A stretch of 64,000 nt of DNA from Marivita sp046591575 (lineage in GTDB: Bacteria > Pseudomonadota > Alphaproteobacteria > Rhodobacterales > Rhodobacteraceae). This document shows, one piece after another, positions 44,267-52,005 of this stretch. A model generated the notes under the pieces. The model did not search any database. It was not told the DNA's origin and worked only from the letters and a program-made list of their open reading frames with translations. The stretch is from contig NZ_JBIQWA010000006.1 in the NCBI RefSeq assembly GCF_046591575.1, forward strand, positions 152,109 to 216,108, read 5' to 3'. A program made the position numbers and the translations under genes. How positions within the stretch are numbered: the stretch's first letter is position 1; every line of letters begins with the position of its first letter.

Positions 44267-45264
44267 CCGGATGGCTGCCCAAGGATTTCTGGACGCGCAA
44301 CGAAACGCTGGTCGCGGCGGTGATCTTGTTGTTCTGCGTGGTTGCAACCCTGTCGGACCCGCGCTTTTTCACCATCACCACGGTCTCGGACCTGCTGCGC
44401 GCGTCGATCGTGATCGGCATCCTTGCCGTCGGGGCGATGCTGGTGCTGGTCTCTGGCGGGATTGACGTCAGTTTTACCGCCATAGCCGTCTTTGCCATGT
44501 ACGCATCAACCGTACTATTTCTGAATATCTGGCCCGAGGCCCCCTGGCCGATCATCTTTGCGGTGTCAGTGGCCTTTGGGGCCTGTCTGGGCGCAATCAA
44601 CGGCTTTTTCATCGCCTTTCTGGGCCTGCCGACACTGATCGTCACGCTGGGCACCTTGTCGATCTTTCGCGGGTTCCTGCTGACCTTTGTCGGATCACAG
44701 CGGATTTCAGACCTGCCACCTGCAATGCGGGATTTTTCGCGCGGGGTGCTGGCGCGCGGCACGACCGAAGCCGGGAATTTCTATTCCATCCCCTGGGCGG
44801 CGCTGGCGCTTTTGTTTGTCATCATACTGACCTGGTTCATCCTCAAGAAAACCATGCTGGGCCGGTCGATCTATGCCATTGGCGGATCGGTTGAAAGCGC
44901 GCGGCGGATCGGAATCAACGTCACCTGGACGCAGTTCTTCGTGTATGTCTATGTCGGCGCATTGGCCGGGCTGGCGGGTATCATCCATGGGTCGGTGGGC
45001 CGCATGGCCGATCCGTTTTCGCTTGTCGGGCTAGAGCTTTCGGTGATCGCAGCGGTTGTGCTTGGCGGAGCGCGGCTGATCGGCGGGTATGGCACGCTGA
45101 CCGGGACGTTGCTGGGCGTGGCGCTGATCGTGATTGTTCAAAACAGCCTGATCGTCGTGGGTATTCCCACAACCTGGCAATCGGTCACCATTGGCCTGTT
45201 GATCCTGCTTGGCACAGGCGTTCCCGCCTACCGTGCCAAGCGGGCTGCTGCTGCCGCAGGATAA
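44263..45264 (+). CDS. CUT2 sugar ABC permease 1
   Basis: A 333-residue RbsC-like permease with 8-10 hydrophobic segments. Family blocks are VLVSGGIDVSFTAIAVFAMY, GFFIAFLGLPTLIVTLGTLSIFRGF and AIGGSVESARRIGIN, the cytoplasmic loop equivalent to EAA. It would pair with the next permease, like LsrC/LsrD. Confidence 0.87.
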   Translation: MTGWLPKDFWTRNETLVAAVILLFCVVATLSDPRFFTITTVSDLLRASIVIGILAVGAMLVLVSGGIDVSFTAIAVFAMYASTVLFLNIWPEAPWPIIFAVSVAFGACLGAINGFFIAFLGLPTLIVTLGTLSIFRGFLLTFVGSQRISDLPPAMRDFSRGVLARGTTEAGNFYSIPWAALALLFVIILTWFILKKTMLGRSIYAIGGSVESARRIGINVTWTQFFVYVYVGALAGLAGIIHGSVGRMADPFSLVGLELSVIAAVVLGGARLIGGYGTLTGTLLGVALIVIVQNSLIVVGIPTTWQSVTIGLLILLGTGVPAYRAKRAAAAAG

Positions 45265-45265
45265 C

Positions 45266-46285
45266 ATGACTATGACACCACACGCACATCCCAAAGACAT
45301 CACCTCAAGCCCGGAATTCCGGCTTTTGGTGATTGCCGTTCTTGTGTTTGGCCTGATGTCGGCCCTGTCGCCGGACCGCTTCCTGTCGGCGCAGAACCTG
45401 ACCTCGATGGCGTTTCAGTTTCCCGAATTCGCGATCCTGGCGCTTGCGATGACTGTCACAATGATGACCGGCGGGATTGACCTGTCGGTGGTGGGTGTCG
45501 CCAACCTTTCGGCGGTCGTGGCTGCGGTGATCCTGACCCAGTTCTCTGACCCGTCGATGCCAGCGTCGCAATCCGCGATCTGGTTGATCTTTGCCATGGC
45601 GGCAGCGCTGTGCATCGGCGCGTTGGCCGGGCTTTTGAACGGGGCTCTGGTGGCCTTTTTCGGCCTGCCCCCCATTCTGGCCACTCTGGGGTCGGGGCTG
45701 GTCTTTACCGGGCTTGCCATCGCGATGACCGGCGGCAGCGCGGTTATGGGCTTTCCCGATACCGTTGCCCTGATCGGGAATTCGCAGATCCTTGGTATTC
45801 CGGTGCCATTGATCCTGTTCGCGGTCCTGGCGATCGTGCTGCATCTGATCCTGACGCGCACCGCCTTTGGTTTGCGGGTGACGATGTACGGGGCAAACCC
45901 GCTGGCGGCGCTCTACGCGGCGATCGACATCAACCGCATGTTGCTGAAGGTCTATGTTATCGCGGGGATGTTTTCGTCGGTGGCGGGCCTCATCATCATG
46001 AGCCGCGCCAATTCCGCCAAGGCGGATTACGGATCATCCTATCTGCTCTTGGCCGTGCTGATCGCGGTGCTGGGCGGGGTCAATCCCTATGGCGGATATG
46101 GGCGGGTGATCGGTGTTGTGCTGGCTGTGCTGTCGATGCAGTTTCTGTCCAGCGGGTTGAACATGCTGCAGGTGTCCAATTTTGCCAGAGAGCTGATCTG
46201 GGGAATTCTGCTGATCCTGGTCATGGTCATCAACACCCATGCCGTCACCGCCCTGCGCGGCAGCTTTGCCAAAACACCGAAATAA
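45266..46285 (+). CDS. CUT2 sugar ABC permease 2
   Basis: A 339-residue RbsC-like permease with MMTGGIDLSVVGVANLSAV, LVAFFGLPPILATLGSGLVF and YGANPLAALYAAIDINRM. It begins one base after the preceding stop; the longer in-frame extension is within the previous gene. It forms the second half of the heterodimeric channel. Confidence 0.87.
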   Translation: MTMTPHAHPKDITSSPEFRLLVIAVLVFGLMSALSPDRFLSAQNLTSMAFQFPEFAILALAMTVTMMTGGIDLSVVGVANLSAVVAAVILTQFSDPSMPASQSAIWLIFAMAAALCIGALAGLLNGALVAFFGLPPILATLGSGLVFTGLAIAMTGGSAVMGFPDTVALIGNSQILGIPVPLILFAVLAIVLHLILTRTAFGLRVTMYGANPLAALYAAIDINRMLLKVYVIAGMFSSVAGLIIMSRANSAKADYGSSYLLLAVLIAVLGGVNPYGGYGRVIGVVLAVLSMQFLSSGLNMLQVSNFARELIWGILLILVMVINTHAVTALRGSFAKTPK

Positions 46286-46315
46286 CACATCCGTTCCCGG
46301 CGCGAGGAGGACCAC

Positions 46316-47317
46316 ATGAAAAAGATACTGAACACCCCCGAAGACTATGTCGACGAGATGCTGGCAGGCCTGACCGCCGCCCATCCGGAATATTACCGCC
46401 TGCAGGGCGACAGCGGGAAGGTCGTGGCGCGTGCGACCCCGGGCAAGGACGGCAAGGTGGGGATCGTCACCGGCGGCGGATCGGGCCACCTGCCTGTGTT
46501 CACCGGTTATGTCGGCACAGGATTGCTGGATGCCTGCGCGATTGGGGACGTGTTCGCGTCGCCCTCGGCCGAGCAGATGGCAGATGCGATCCGCGCGGCA
46601 GACAGCGGCGCGGGTGTGCTGCGCCTGTATGGCAATTACGGCGGTGACGTCATGAATTTCGACATGGCCGGAGAGCTGGTCGAGTTCGAGGACATCACCT
46701 GCACAACCGTGCTTTTGACCGATGACGTGGCCTCTGCTCCACCCGAGGAAGCCGAAAAACGCCGCGGCGTGGCCGGTATGGTCTATGCGTTCAAGATGGC
46801 AGGGGCCGCCGCCGAGCAAGGCCGTGACCTTGAAGGCGTGACGGCCGTGGCCCAGAAAGCCGCCGATGCCTGCCGGTCAATCGGCGCCGCCCTGTCGCCC
46901 TGCACCGTCCCGCAAGCGGGCAAGCCCACCTTCGAGATTGCGGAAGACGAGATGGAAATGGGCATGGGCATCCATGGCGAGCCGGGAGTCTGGCGCGGCA
47001 AACTGCAAACAGCCGATGACATCGCGGGCGAGATGATGGACAGGTTGTTGACCGACATGCCCCTGACCAAGGGCGATCGGGTGTCTGTCATGGTCAACTC
47101 TTTGGGGGCCACCCCACCAGAGGAGCTATATATCCTCTACCGCATTGTGAAAACCCGGCTGGAAGAGGCCGGTGCCAGCATCGTCATGCCGCTCGTCGGG
47201 CGCTATGCCACGTCGATGGAGATGGCGGGCGTGTCCTTTACCCTGTGCAAGCTGGATGACGATTTGGAGGCGCTGCTCAAGGCCCCATGCGATTGCGCGT
47301 TCTGGAGGGTCGGATGA
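46316..47317 (+). CDS. dhaK: Dihydroxyacetone kinase-like subunit DhaK
   Basis: A 333-residue DhaK-domain protein. H58 sits in GGGSGHLP; the usual GGGSGHEP is altered, Glu to Leu, and the following VFTGYVG replaces the common AHAGYVG. The substrate-binding His lies in GMGIHGEPG, where it forms a hemiaminal with the ketone in known DhaK. It pairs with dhaL (ATGA overlap) and no DhaM is nearby. The substrate could be dihydroxyacetone or a longer ketose such as erythrulose; the changed loop favours caution. Confidence 0.85.
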   Translation: MKKILNTPEDYVDEMLAGLTAAHPEYYRLQGDSGKVVARATPGKDGKVGIVTGGGSGHLPVFTGYVGTGLLDACAIGDVFASPSAEQMADAIRAADSGAGVLRLYGNYGGDVMNFDMAGELVEFEDITCTTVLLTDDVASAPPEEAEKRRGVAGMVYAFKMAGAAAEQGRDLEGVTAVAQKAADACRSIGAALSPCTVPQAGKPTFEIAEDEMEMGMGIHGEPGVWRGKLQTADDIAGEMMDRLLTDMPLTKGDRVSVMVNSLGATPPEELYILYRIVKTRLEEAGASIVMPLVGRYATSMEMAGVSFTLCKLDDDLEALLKAPCDCAFWRVG

Positions 47318-47913
47318 CCATCACCCGCGACACGCTTTTATCCGCCATTGACCGCATCGCAGCCGCGATGGAACGGGATTTTGACGCACTGAATGCGGCT
47401 GACGGGGCTTTGGGGGACGGTGATCTGGGTGTGACCATGACCCGTGGCATGCGCGCGATTGTGGCCATGAAGGATGATCTGCCGGAGGATATCGGCATGG
47501 CACTATTTCAATGTGCGCAGGCGTTTACCAAATCGTCGGGATCGTCCTATGGCACTCTGATGGCCACCGGCCTGATGAGCGCGGCCAAGACCTTGCGCGG
47601 ACAAGACAGCATTGACCCCGACACTGTGCCCGACCTGATCGCGGCAGCCCGCGACAAGATGCAAGAGCGCGGCAAGGCAGAGCTTGGCGGCAAAACCGTG
47701 CTTGATAGCCTCGATTACCTGGCCCGCGCCACGGCCAAGGCCGACGACAAAGCCATCGCCGCCGCGCACGCCGTCGATCAGGCGATGGAGGATTTCCGCA
47801 CCAAGAAAGCCACCATAGGCCGCGCCCGCATCTTCGGTGAAAAAAGCATCGGCCTGGACGATCCGGGCATGCTTGCCATGCAGTCGGTCGTGAAGGCAGC
47901 GGTCGGGACATAG
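47314..47913 (+). CDS. dhaL: Dihydroxyacetone kinase-like subunit DhaL
   Basis: A 199-residue nucleotide-binding subunit: ADGALGDGDLGVTMTRG provides the Mg-binding aspartates and TKSSGSSYGTLMATGL the phosphate loop; a KTVLDSLDYLARA helix and the C-terminal RARIFGEKSIGLDDPGMLAM loop follow. With DhaK it makes either an ATP-dependent split kinase or a PTS-fed enzyme; no DhaM or PTS gene is visible here. Confidence 0.86.
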   Translation: MTITRDTLLSAIDRIAAAMERDFDALNAADGALGDGDLGVTMTRGMRAIVAMKDDLPEDIGMALFQCAQAFTKSSGSSYGTLMATGLMSAAKTLRGQDSIDPDTVPDLIAAARDKMQERGKAELGGKTVLDSLDYLARATAKADDKAIAAAHAVDQAMEDFRTKKATIGRARIFGEKSIGLDDPGMLAMQSVVKAAVGT

Positions 47914-47932
47914 GCATCCCCCGGTCCCGACC
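47901..47932 (+). terminator. Hairpin spanning the dhaL stop
   Basis: GGTCGGGAC and GTCCCGACC are perfect 9-bp arms enclosing the dhaL stop codon. There is no T-run after it. It probably marks the 3' end of the rightward operon; the rest of the gap to 48127 contains no gene that I can see. Confidence 0.45.
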
Positions 47933-48127
47933 CTAGCAGAAGTGCTGCCGCGTCAGCGACATGCATCCAGCACAAGTTTCAAGCGGTCATGCACCGACAA
48001 GCGCGGCACAAGAAAGGCGGTGTATCCAAGCGGGCCCAAAGCTGTGCGTATACGATGATACTCCGGCACCGCAGCCGCGAAATCATGCTGACGCTTGTGC
48101 CCCGTCATCCTTTGAGTTTACGCGAAA

Positions 48128-49207
48128 TCACACCAACGGGTCTTCGCCGCCATAATGGCGATCGGGGTAATCGGCGTGCAGGGCCTGATCGGCGGGGCCA
48201 AAGCGAGGGCGGGCGAAATTGTGTTGGTGCCAGTAGGGATAGATCAGCGGCAGGCGGCTGACATCGTTCAGCCGCGTCAGTTCGTCCTCTGACAAAACCA
48301 GATCGACTGCGCGGAAGTTGCGTTCAAATTGATCGACGTTGCGCCCGCCGACCACAACCGAGGCCACCGCAGGACGGGTCAACAACCATGCCAGCGCCAC
48401 TTGGGCGGCCTCAACCCCGTGCGCGTCGCCGATCTCGACCAGCACATCCACGATGTTCCAAAGCCGCTCCATGTCACGGATCGGGGGTTCGTTCCAACCG
48501 GCAGACTGCCGTGATCCTTCGGCAAAGCCCGCATCACGACGGTGCTTTCCGGACAACAGACCCGCGGCCAGCGGCGACCAGATCTGAACACCAAGGCCTT
48601 GATCGACAGACAGCGGCAGCAATTCGTATTCTGCCTCGCGTGCTTCAAGCGTGTAGTGGATCTGCTGTGATGCAAACCGACTGGCATAGTTTGGGGCCGC
48701 CGCCAGGGATTTCATCACCTGCCAGGCCGAATAGTTTGAACAACCGACATAGCGCACCTTGCCATGCTGGATCAGCGTGTCCAGCGCCGCCATCTTTTCC
48801 TCGACCGGGGTCAGACCATCCCATTCATGCATGTAATACAAATCAATATGATCGGTGCGCAGCCGCCTGAGCGAGCGTTCGCATTCTCGGATCAGATGCC
48901 AGCGGGACACGCCCTGATCATTCGGCCCATCCCCGATGGGCATACGGGCTTTGGAGGTGACAAGGATATCGTCATACCGCCCTTGCAGAACCTCGCCCAG
49001 AATCTCTTCGGACAGGCCGGTGGAATACATATTCGCGGTGTCGAACATATTTACACCATGGTCGATGCAGGTATCGACCAGCCTGCGGGCATCGTCCACA
49101 TCCTGAGACGCCGTGCGCCCGAAATCGCCACGCCCGCCAAACGTGAACGTGCCCATTGTAATGACCGAGATTTTCAGCCCCGTGCGTCCCAGCGTTCGAT
49201 ACTCCAT
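48128..49207 (-). CDS. Aldo/keto reductase
   Basis: A 359-residue NADPH-dependent oxidoreductase of the AKR superfamily. The catalytic tetrad is visible: Asp and Tyr in FDTANMYS, Lys in VTSKAR and His in YYMHEWD. C-terminal VVVGGRNVDQFERNF contributes cofactor binding. It is last in the mtnK-mtnA-sorC-aldolase operon, so reduction of the aldehyde released by that aldolase (acetaldehyde or methylthioacetaldehyde) is a reasonable inference. Confidence 0.83.
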   Translation of the reverse strand: MEYRTLGRTGLKISVITMGTFTFGGRGDFGRTASQDVDDARRLVDTCIDHGVNMFDTANMYSTGLSEEILGEVLQGRYDDILVTSKARMPIGDGPNDQGVSRWHLIRECERSLRRLRTDHIDLYYMHEWDGLTPVEEKMAALDTLIQHGKVRYVGCSNYSAWQVMKSLAAAPNYASRFASQQIHYTLEAREAEYELLPLSVDQGLGVQIWSPLAAGLLSGKHRRDAGFAEGSRQSAGWNEPPIRDMERLWNIVDVLVEIGDAHGVEAAQVALAWLLTRPAVASVVVGGRNVDQFERNFRAVDLVLSEDELTRLNDVSRLPLIYPYWHQHNFARPRFGPADQALHADYPDRHYGGEDPLV

Positions 49208-49222
49208 CCTGTCCCCCCTTGG

Positions 49223-49903
49223 TTAAGTGTCTGTGTCCGGTGTGTCGCGTGGCCCATAATTTTCAAACGCGCGCGACACCTCGGCAAGTTCCTCTTTGCT
49301 CAACAGATGCGGCGTGCCGCCAATGCTGCTGAACAGATACGTGCGCGCCAATGTCTCAAGCTCTTCCAACCGCCACCGCGCTTTTTCAATCGTCTCACCC
49401 AAAACGGTTGCACCGTGATTGGCCATCAGACAGCCATGCCTGTCGGCCATGATCCGCGCCATATCGGCACATAAATCCGGGCTGCCAAACAGCGCGTAAT
49501 CCGCCAGGGGCACATCGTCACCGCCAAAGGCCGCGATCATGTAATGGCAGGCCGGTATCTTGCGGCGCTGCACGGCAAGCACGCTGCAATAGGGCGGATG
49601 CGCATGCAGGACGACCGGCATGTCGGGGCGGGCGCGGTGCAGCGCCTGATGAAACGGCCATTCGGTTGACGGTTTCGGGCCATTGGCACCGGGCGGCGCA
49701 TCTATCGGGATCGTCACAAGCGCCTCTGGCGTAAGGTGCTCGTACGGCACACCGGACGGCGTGATCAGGATGCCATCCGCGATCCGGGCAGAGATATTGC
49801 CCGAGGTGCCCTGATTAAGCTGACGCGCGTTCATCCAGATGCAGGCCTCAATGAGCGCACTCCGGGTGGTTTTGGTGTCGGCAAGGGGTTCAGCGGGGGT
49901 CAT
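49223..49903 (-). CDS. Class II aldolase, FucA/Ald2-like
   Basis: A 226-residue zinc aldolase. Family blocks are MNARQLNQGTSGNISAR, ILITPSGVPYEHLTPE, the Glu of STEWPFH, zinc ligands in LHAHPPY and ANHGATV, and HYMIAAFGGDDVPLADYA. The last block is typical of fuculose-phosphate-type aldolases and argues against the dehydratase MtnB of the same superfamily. Next to mtnA and mtnK it fits the aldolase of the DHAP shunt, splitting 5-deoxyribulose-1-P or methylthioribulose-1-P into DHAP and an aldehyde. ATGA overlap with sorC. Confidence 0.82.
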   Translation of the reverse strand: MTPAEPLADTKTTRSALIEACIWMNARQLNQGTSGNISARIADGILITPSGVPYEHLTPEALVTIPIDAPPGANGPKPSTEWPFHQALHRARPDMPVVLHAHPPYCSVLAVQRRKIPACHYMIAAFGGDDVPLADYALFGSPDLCADMARIMADRHGCLMANHGATVLGETIEKARWRLEELETLARTYLFSSIGGTPHLLSKEELAEVSRAFENYGPRDTPDTDT

Positions 49904-50877
49904 TTGCGGGCCTCCAGAAGCTCTTGGGCAATCTGTGTGCTGGTCGCCAGATGGGTCACGAAACCACCCACCAGCGCGGCACGGGCCGACCGCGCCCTTT
50001 CGCGGCCCGCGGCAATCAGCAGCGCCATGTCTTTGTGTTTCATCTGGTCCAATGTCACGCCAATCATGCGGTCTTCGACCTCGGTGACGACCGGAGCACC
50101 ATCGGCGTCGATCAATCGTGCGCAGACCACGCCTTCGGCACCCTTCTCTCGGTAGGTCGCCATGTCCTGCACGCTCAGAATGCCGCTGCGCACGACATGG
50201 GCCTCTGCATCACAGGTGCCGCAGGCCAGAACCGTCTTGTTGCAGGTCGCCAGCGCCTCAAGCTGCGCGCGGACCACCGGCTCGTCACATAGCGCATCGC
50301 GCAAGGCCTTGTTCGACAGGATCAGCGGAACGTGCAGGTTGACGCAATGCCCGCCCAGCTTCTGCGCCAGAATGGCTGTGCAGGCCTCGGCGGCAAATCC
50401 CAGCGCAGCGGGACGCGAGCCCAAAAGCTGCACCACGGTCAGGTCAGGCACGGGATACTGTGGCACCTGTTGCGCCATCTGATAGACCGTTGCCCCCCAG
50501 GACACACCCAGCCTGTCACCGGGTTCCAATAGGCGCGGCAGCCAGTCCGCCGCCGCCCGTGTGACCCGCCCTGCCCCGTCTGGCTCGACCGGGTCATCGG
50601 GCACAACCAGCGCGTCGGCCAGACCGTAGGCCTTGCACAATTCCGCAGCAAGCCGACGCCCCCGGAACACATCACTGTCAAGATGAACACGCACCCAACC
50701 CCGGCTGCGCGCTTCGTTCAGGTAATTGACCACCGTTGCCCGGCTGATCCGCATCCGTTCCGCGATATCGTTCTGGTTCAGACCGTCATGATAATACAGC
50801 CAGGCGGCCTCGACAAAAGGCGCATCATCGCGCGGGGACAGTCGAACAGGATCGGCAGTGCCGCGCGACTTTGGCAT
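49900..50877 (-). CDS. SorC family transcriptional regulator (second)
   Basis: A 325-residue SorC regulator: N-terminal helix-turn-helix (EAAWLYYHDGLNQNDIAERMRISRATVVNYL) and an effector domain with GVSWGATVYQMAQ. It lies inside the mtn operon rather than divergent from it, suggesting feedback control by a sugar phosphate such as methylthioribulose-1-P. The ATG at 50877 was chosen; a GTG at 50898 is in frame, and neither has a good ribosome site. Confidence 0.82.
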   Translation of the reverse strand: MPKSRGTADPVRLSPRDDAPFVEAAWLYYHDGLNQNDIAERMRISRATVVNYLNEARSRGWVRVHLDSDVFRGRRLAAELCKAYGLADALVVPDDPVEPDGAGRVTRAAADWLPRLLEPGDRLGVSWGATVYQMAQQVPQYPVPDLTVVQLLGSRPAALGFAAEACTAILAQKLGGHCVNLHVPLILSNKALRDALCDEPVVRAQLEALATCNKTVLACGTCDAEAHVVRSGILSVQDMATYREKGAEGVVCARLIDADGAPVVTEVEDRMIGVTLDQMKHKDMALLIAAGRERARSARAALVGGFVTHLATSTQIAQELLEARK

Positions 50878-50901
50878 CGGATTTGGCTGTGGCGGCACCC
50901 T

Positions 50902-52005
50902 TTACTGCGCCGCTTTGGCGAAGTCGGGGAACAGCCCTGCCAAGCCGTCTTCGGACGCGGCACAGACGCCGCGTTCTGTGATCAGGCCTGTCACCAAGCG
51001 GTTGGGCGTGACATCAAAGGCCGGATTGCCGCCTGCGGTGCCGTCCGGTGTGACCCTGACCGTGTCAATGGCTCCGGCCGCTGTTGTGCCCTGAACATGC
51101 GTGACCTCGCTTGTGTCGCGGTCCTCGATCGGGATCTCGGCCACACCGTCGCTCACCGTCCAGTCGATGGTCGGCGATGGCAGCGCCACGTAAAACGGCA
51201 CGCCATTATCATGTGCCGCCAGCGCCTTGAGATAGGTGCCGATCTTGTTGCACACATCGCCGCGGCGCGTGGTGCGGTCGGTGCCGGTGATCACCAGATC
51301 CACCAATCCATGCTGCATCAGATGCCCCCCTGCATTGTCGGTGATATAGGTGTGCGGCACGCCGTGACCGCCCAATTCCCAGGCCGTCAAGGCCCCCTGA
51401 TTGCGCGGGCGCGTTTCGTCGACCCAGATGTGCAATGGGAGTCCGGCATCATGCGCGTGATACATCGGGCTGGTCGCGGTGCCCCAATCGACCGTGGCCA
51501 GCCATCCGGCATTGCAATGGGTGAGCACGCGAACCGGTGTGCCCTCGGGTTTCCGGGCGGCAATCTCGCGGATCAGCGCCAAACCGTTTTCCCCAATGCG
51601 ACGGTTGATCTCGACGTCTTCTTCGGCAATGTCATGCGCCAATGCCAGCGCGGCCTCGGCGCGCGCGCTTTGGGGCAAGGGCCGCAATGCGGCGCGGCAC
51701 CGATCCAGCGCCCACCGCAGATTGATCGCGGTCGGCCGCGTCTTTTCCAGAAAGGCCCAAGCCGCATCCATATTCGCATCCGACGCATCCTGCGCCATGG
51801 CTCGCGCCATCCCGTAAGCGGCGGTTGCCCCGATCAGGGGCGCGCCCCGAACCCGCATCTGATAGATCGCATCCGCAAAATCCTGCATCGTCGCCACCGG
51901 CACCACGCGAAAGTCATGCGGCAACCAGCGCTGGTCGATGATTTCAAGAACATGCTTGTCGGAATTCCACCACAAGGATCGGTAATGTGTGCCGTCGATC
52001 TTCAT
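50902..52005 (-). CDS. mtnA: 5-methylthioribose-1-phosphate / 5-deoxyribose-1-phosphate isomerase MtnA
   Basis: A 367-residue isomerase of the eIF2B-like MtnA family, converting the aldose-1-phosphate to the ketose-1-phosphate. N-terminal MRVRGAPLIGATAAYGMA, the catalytic Cys in LTHCNAG and the Asp in ITGTDRTT are in place. AAGGA precedes the ATG, which overlaps the mtnK stop (ATGA). mtnB, mtnC and mtnD are not in this operon, which points away from classical methionine salvage. Confidence 0.92.
   Translation of the reverse strand: MKIDGTHYRSLWWNSDKHVLEIIDQRWLPHDFRVVPVATMQDFADAIYQMRVRGAPLIGATAAYGMARAMAQDASDANMDAAWAFLEKTRPTAINLRWALDRCRAALRPLPQSARAEAALALAHDIAEEDVEINRRIGENGLALIREIAARKPEGTPVRVLTHCNAGWLATVDWGTATSPMYHAHDAGLPLHIWVDETRPRNQGALTAWELGGHGVPHTYITDNAGGHLMQHGLVDLVITGTDRTTRRGDVCNKIGTYLKALAAHDNGVPFYVALPSPTIDWTVSDGVAEIPIEDRDTSEVTHVQGTTAAGAIDTVRVTPDGTAGGNPAFDVTPNRLVTGLITERGVCAASEDGLAGLFPDFAKAAQ

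Noticed and set aside
49223..49903. MtnB (methylthioribulose-1-phosphate dehydratase)
   Set aside because: Same superfamily and next to mtnA/mtnK, but the LNQGTSGNIS, ITPSG and HYMIAAFGG blocks fit fuculose-type aldolases, and no mtnC or mtnD accompanies it.
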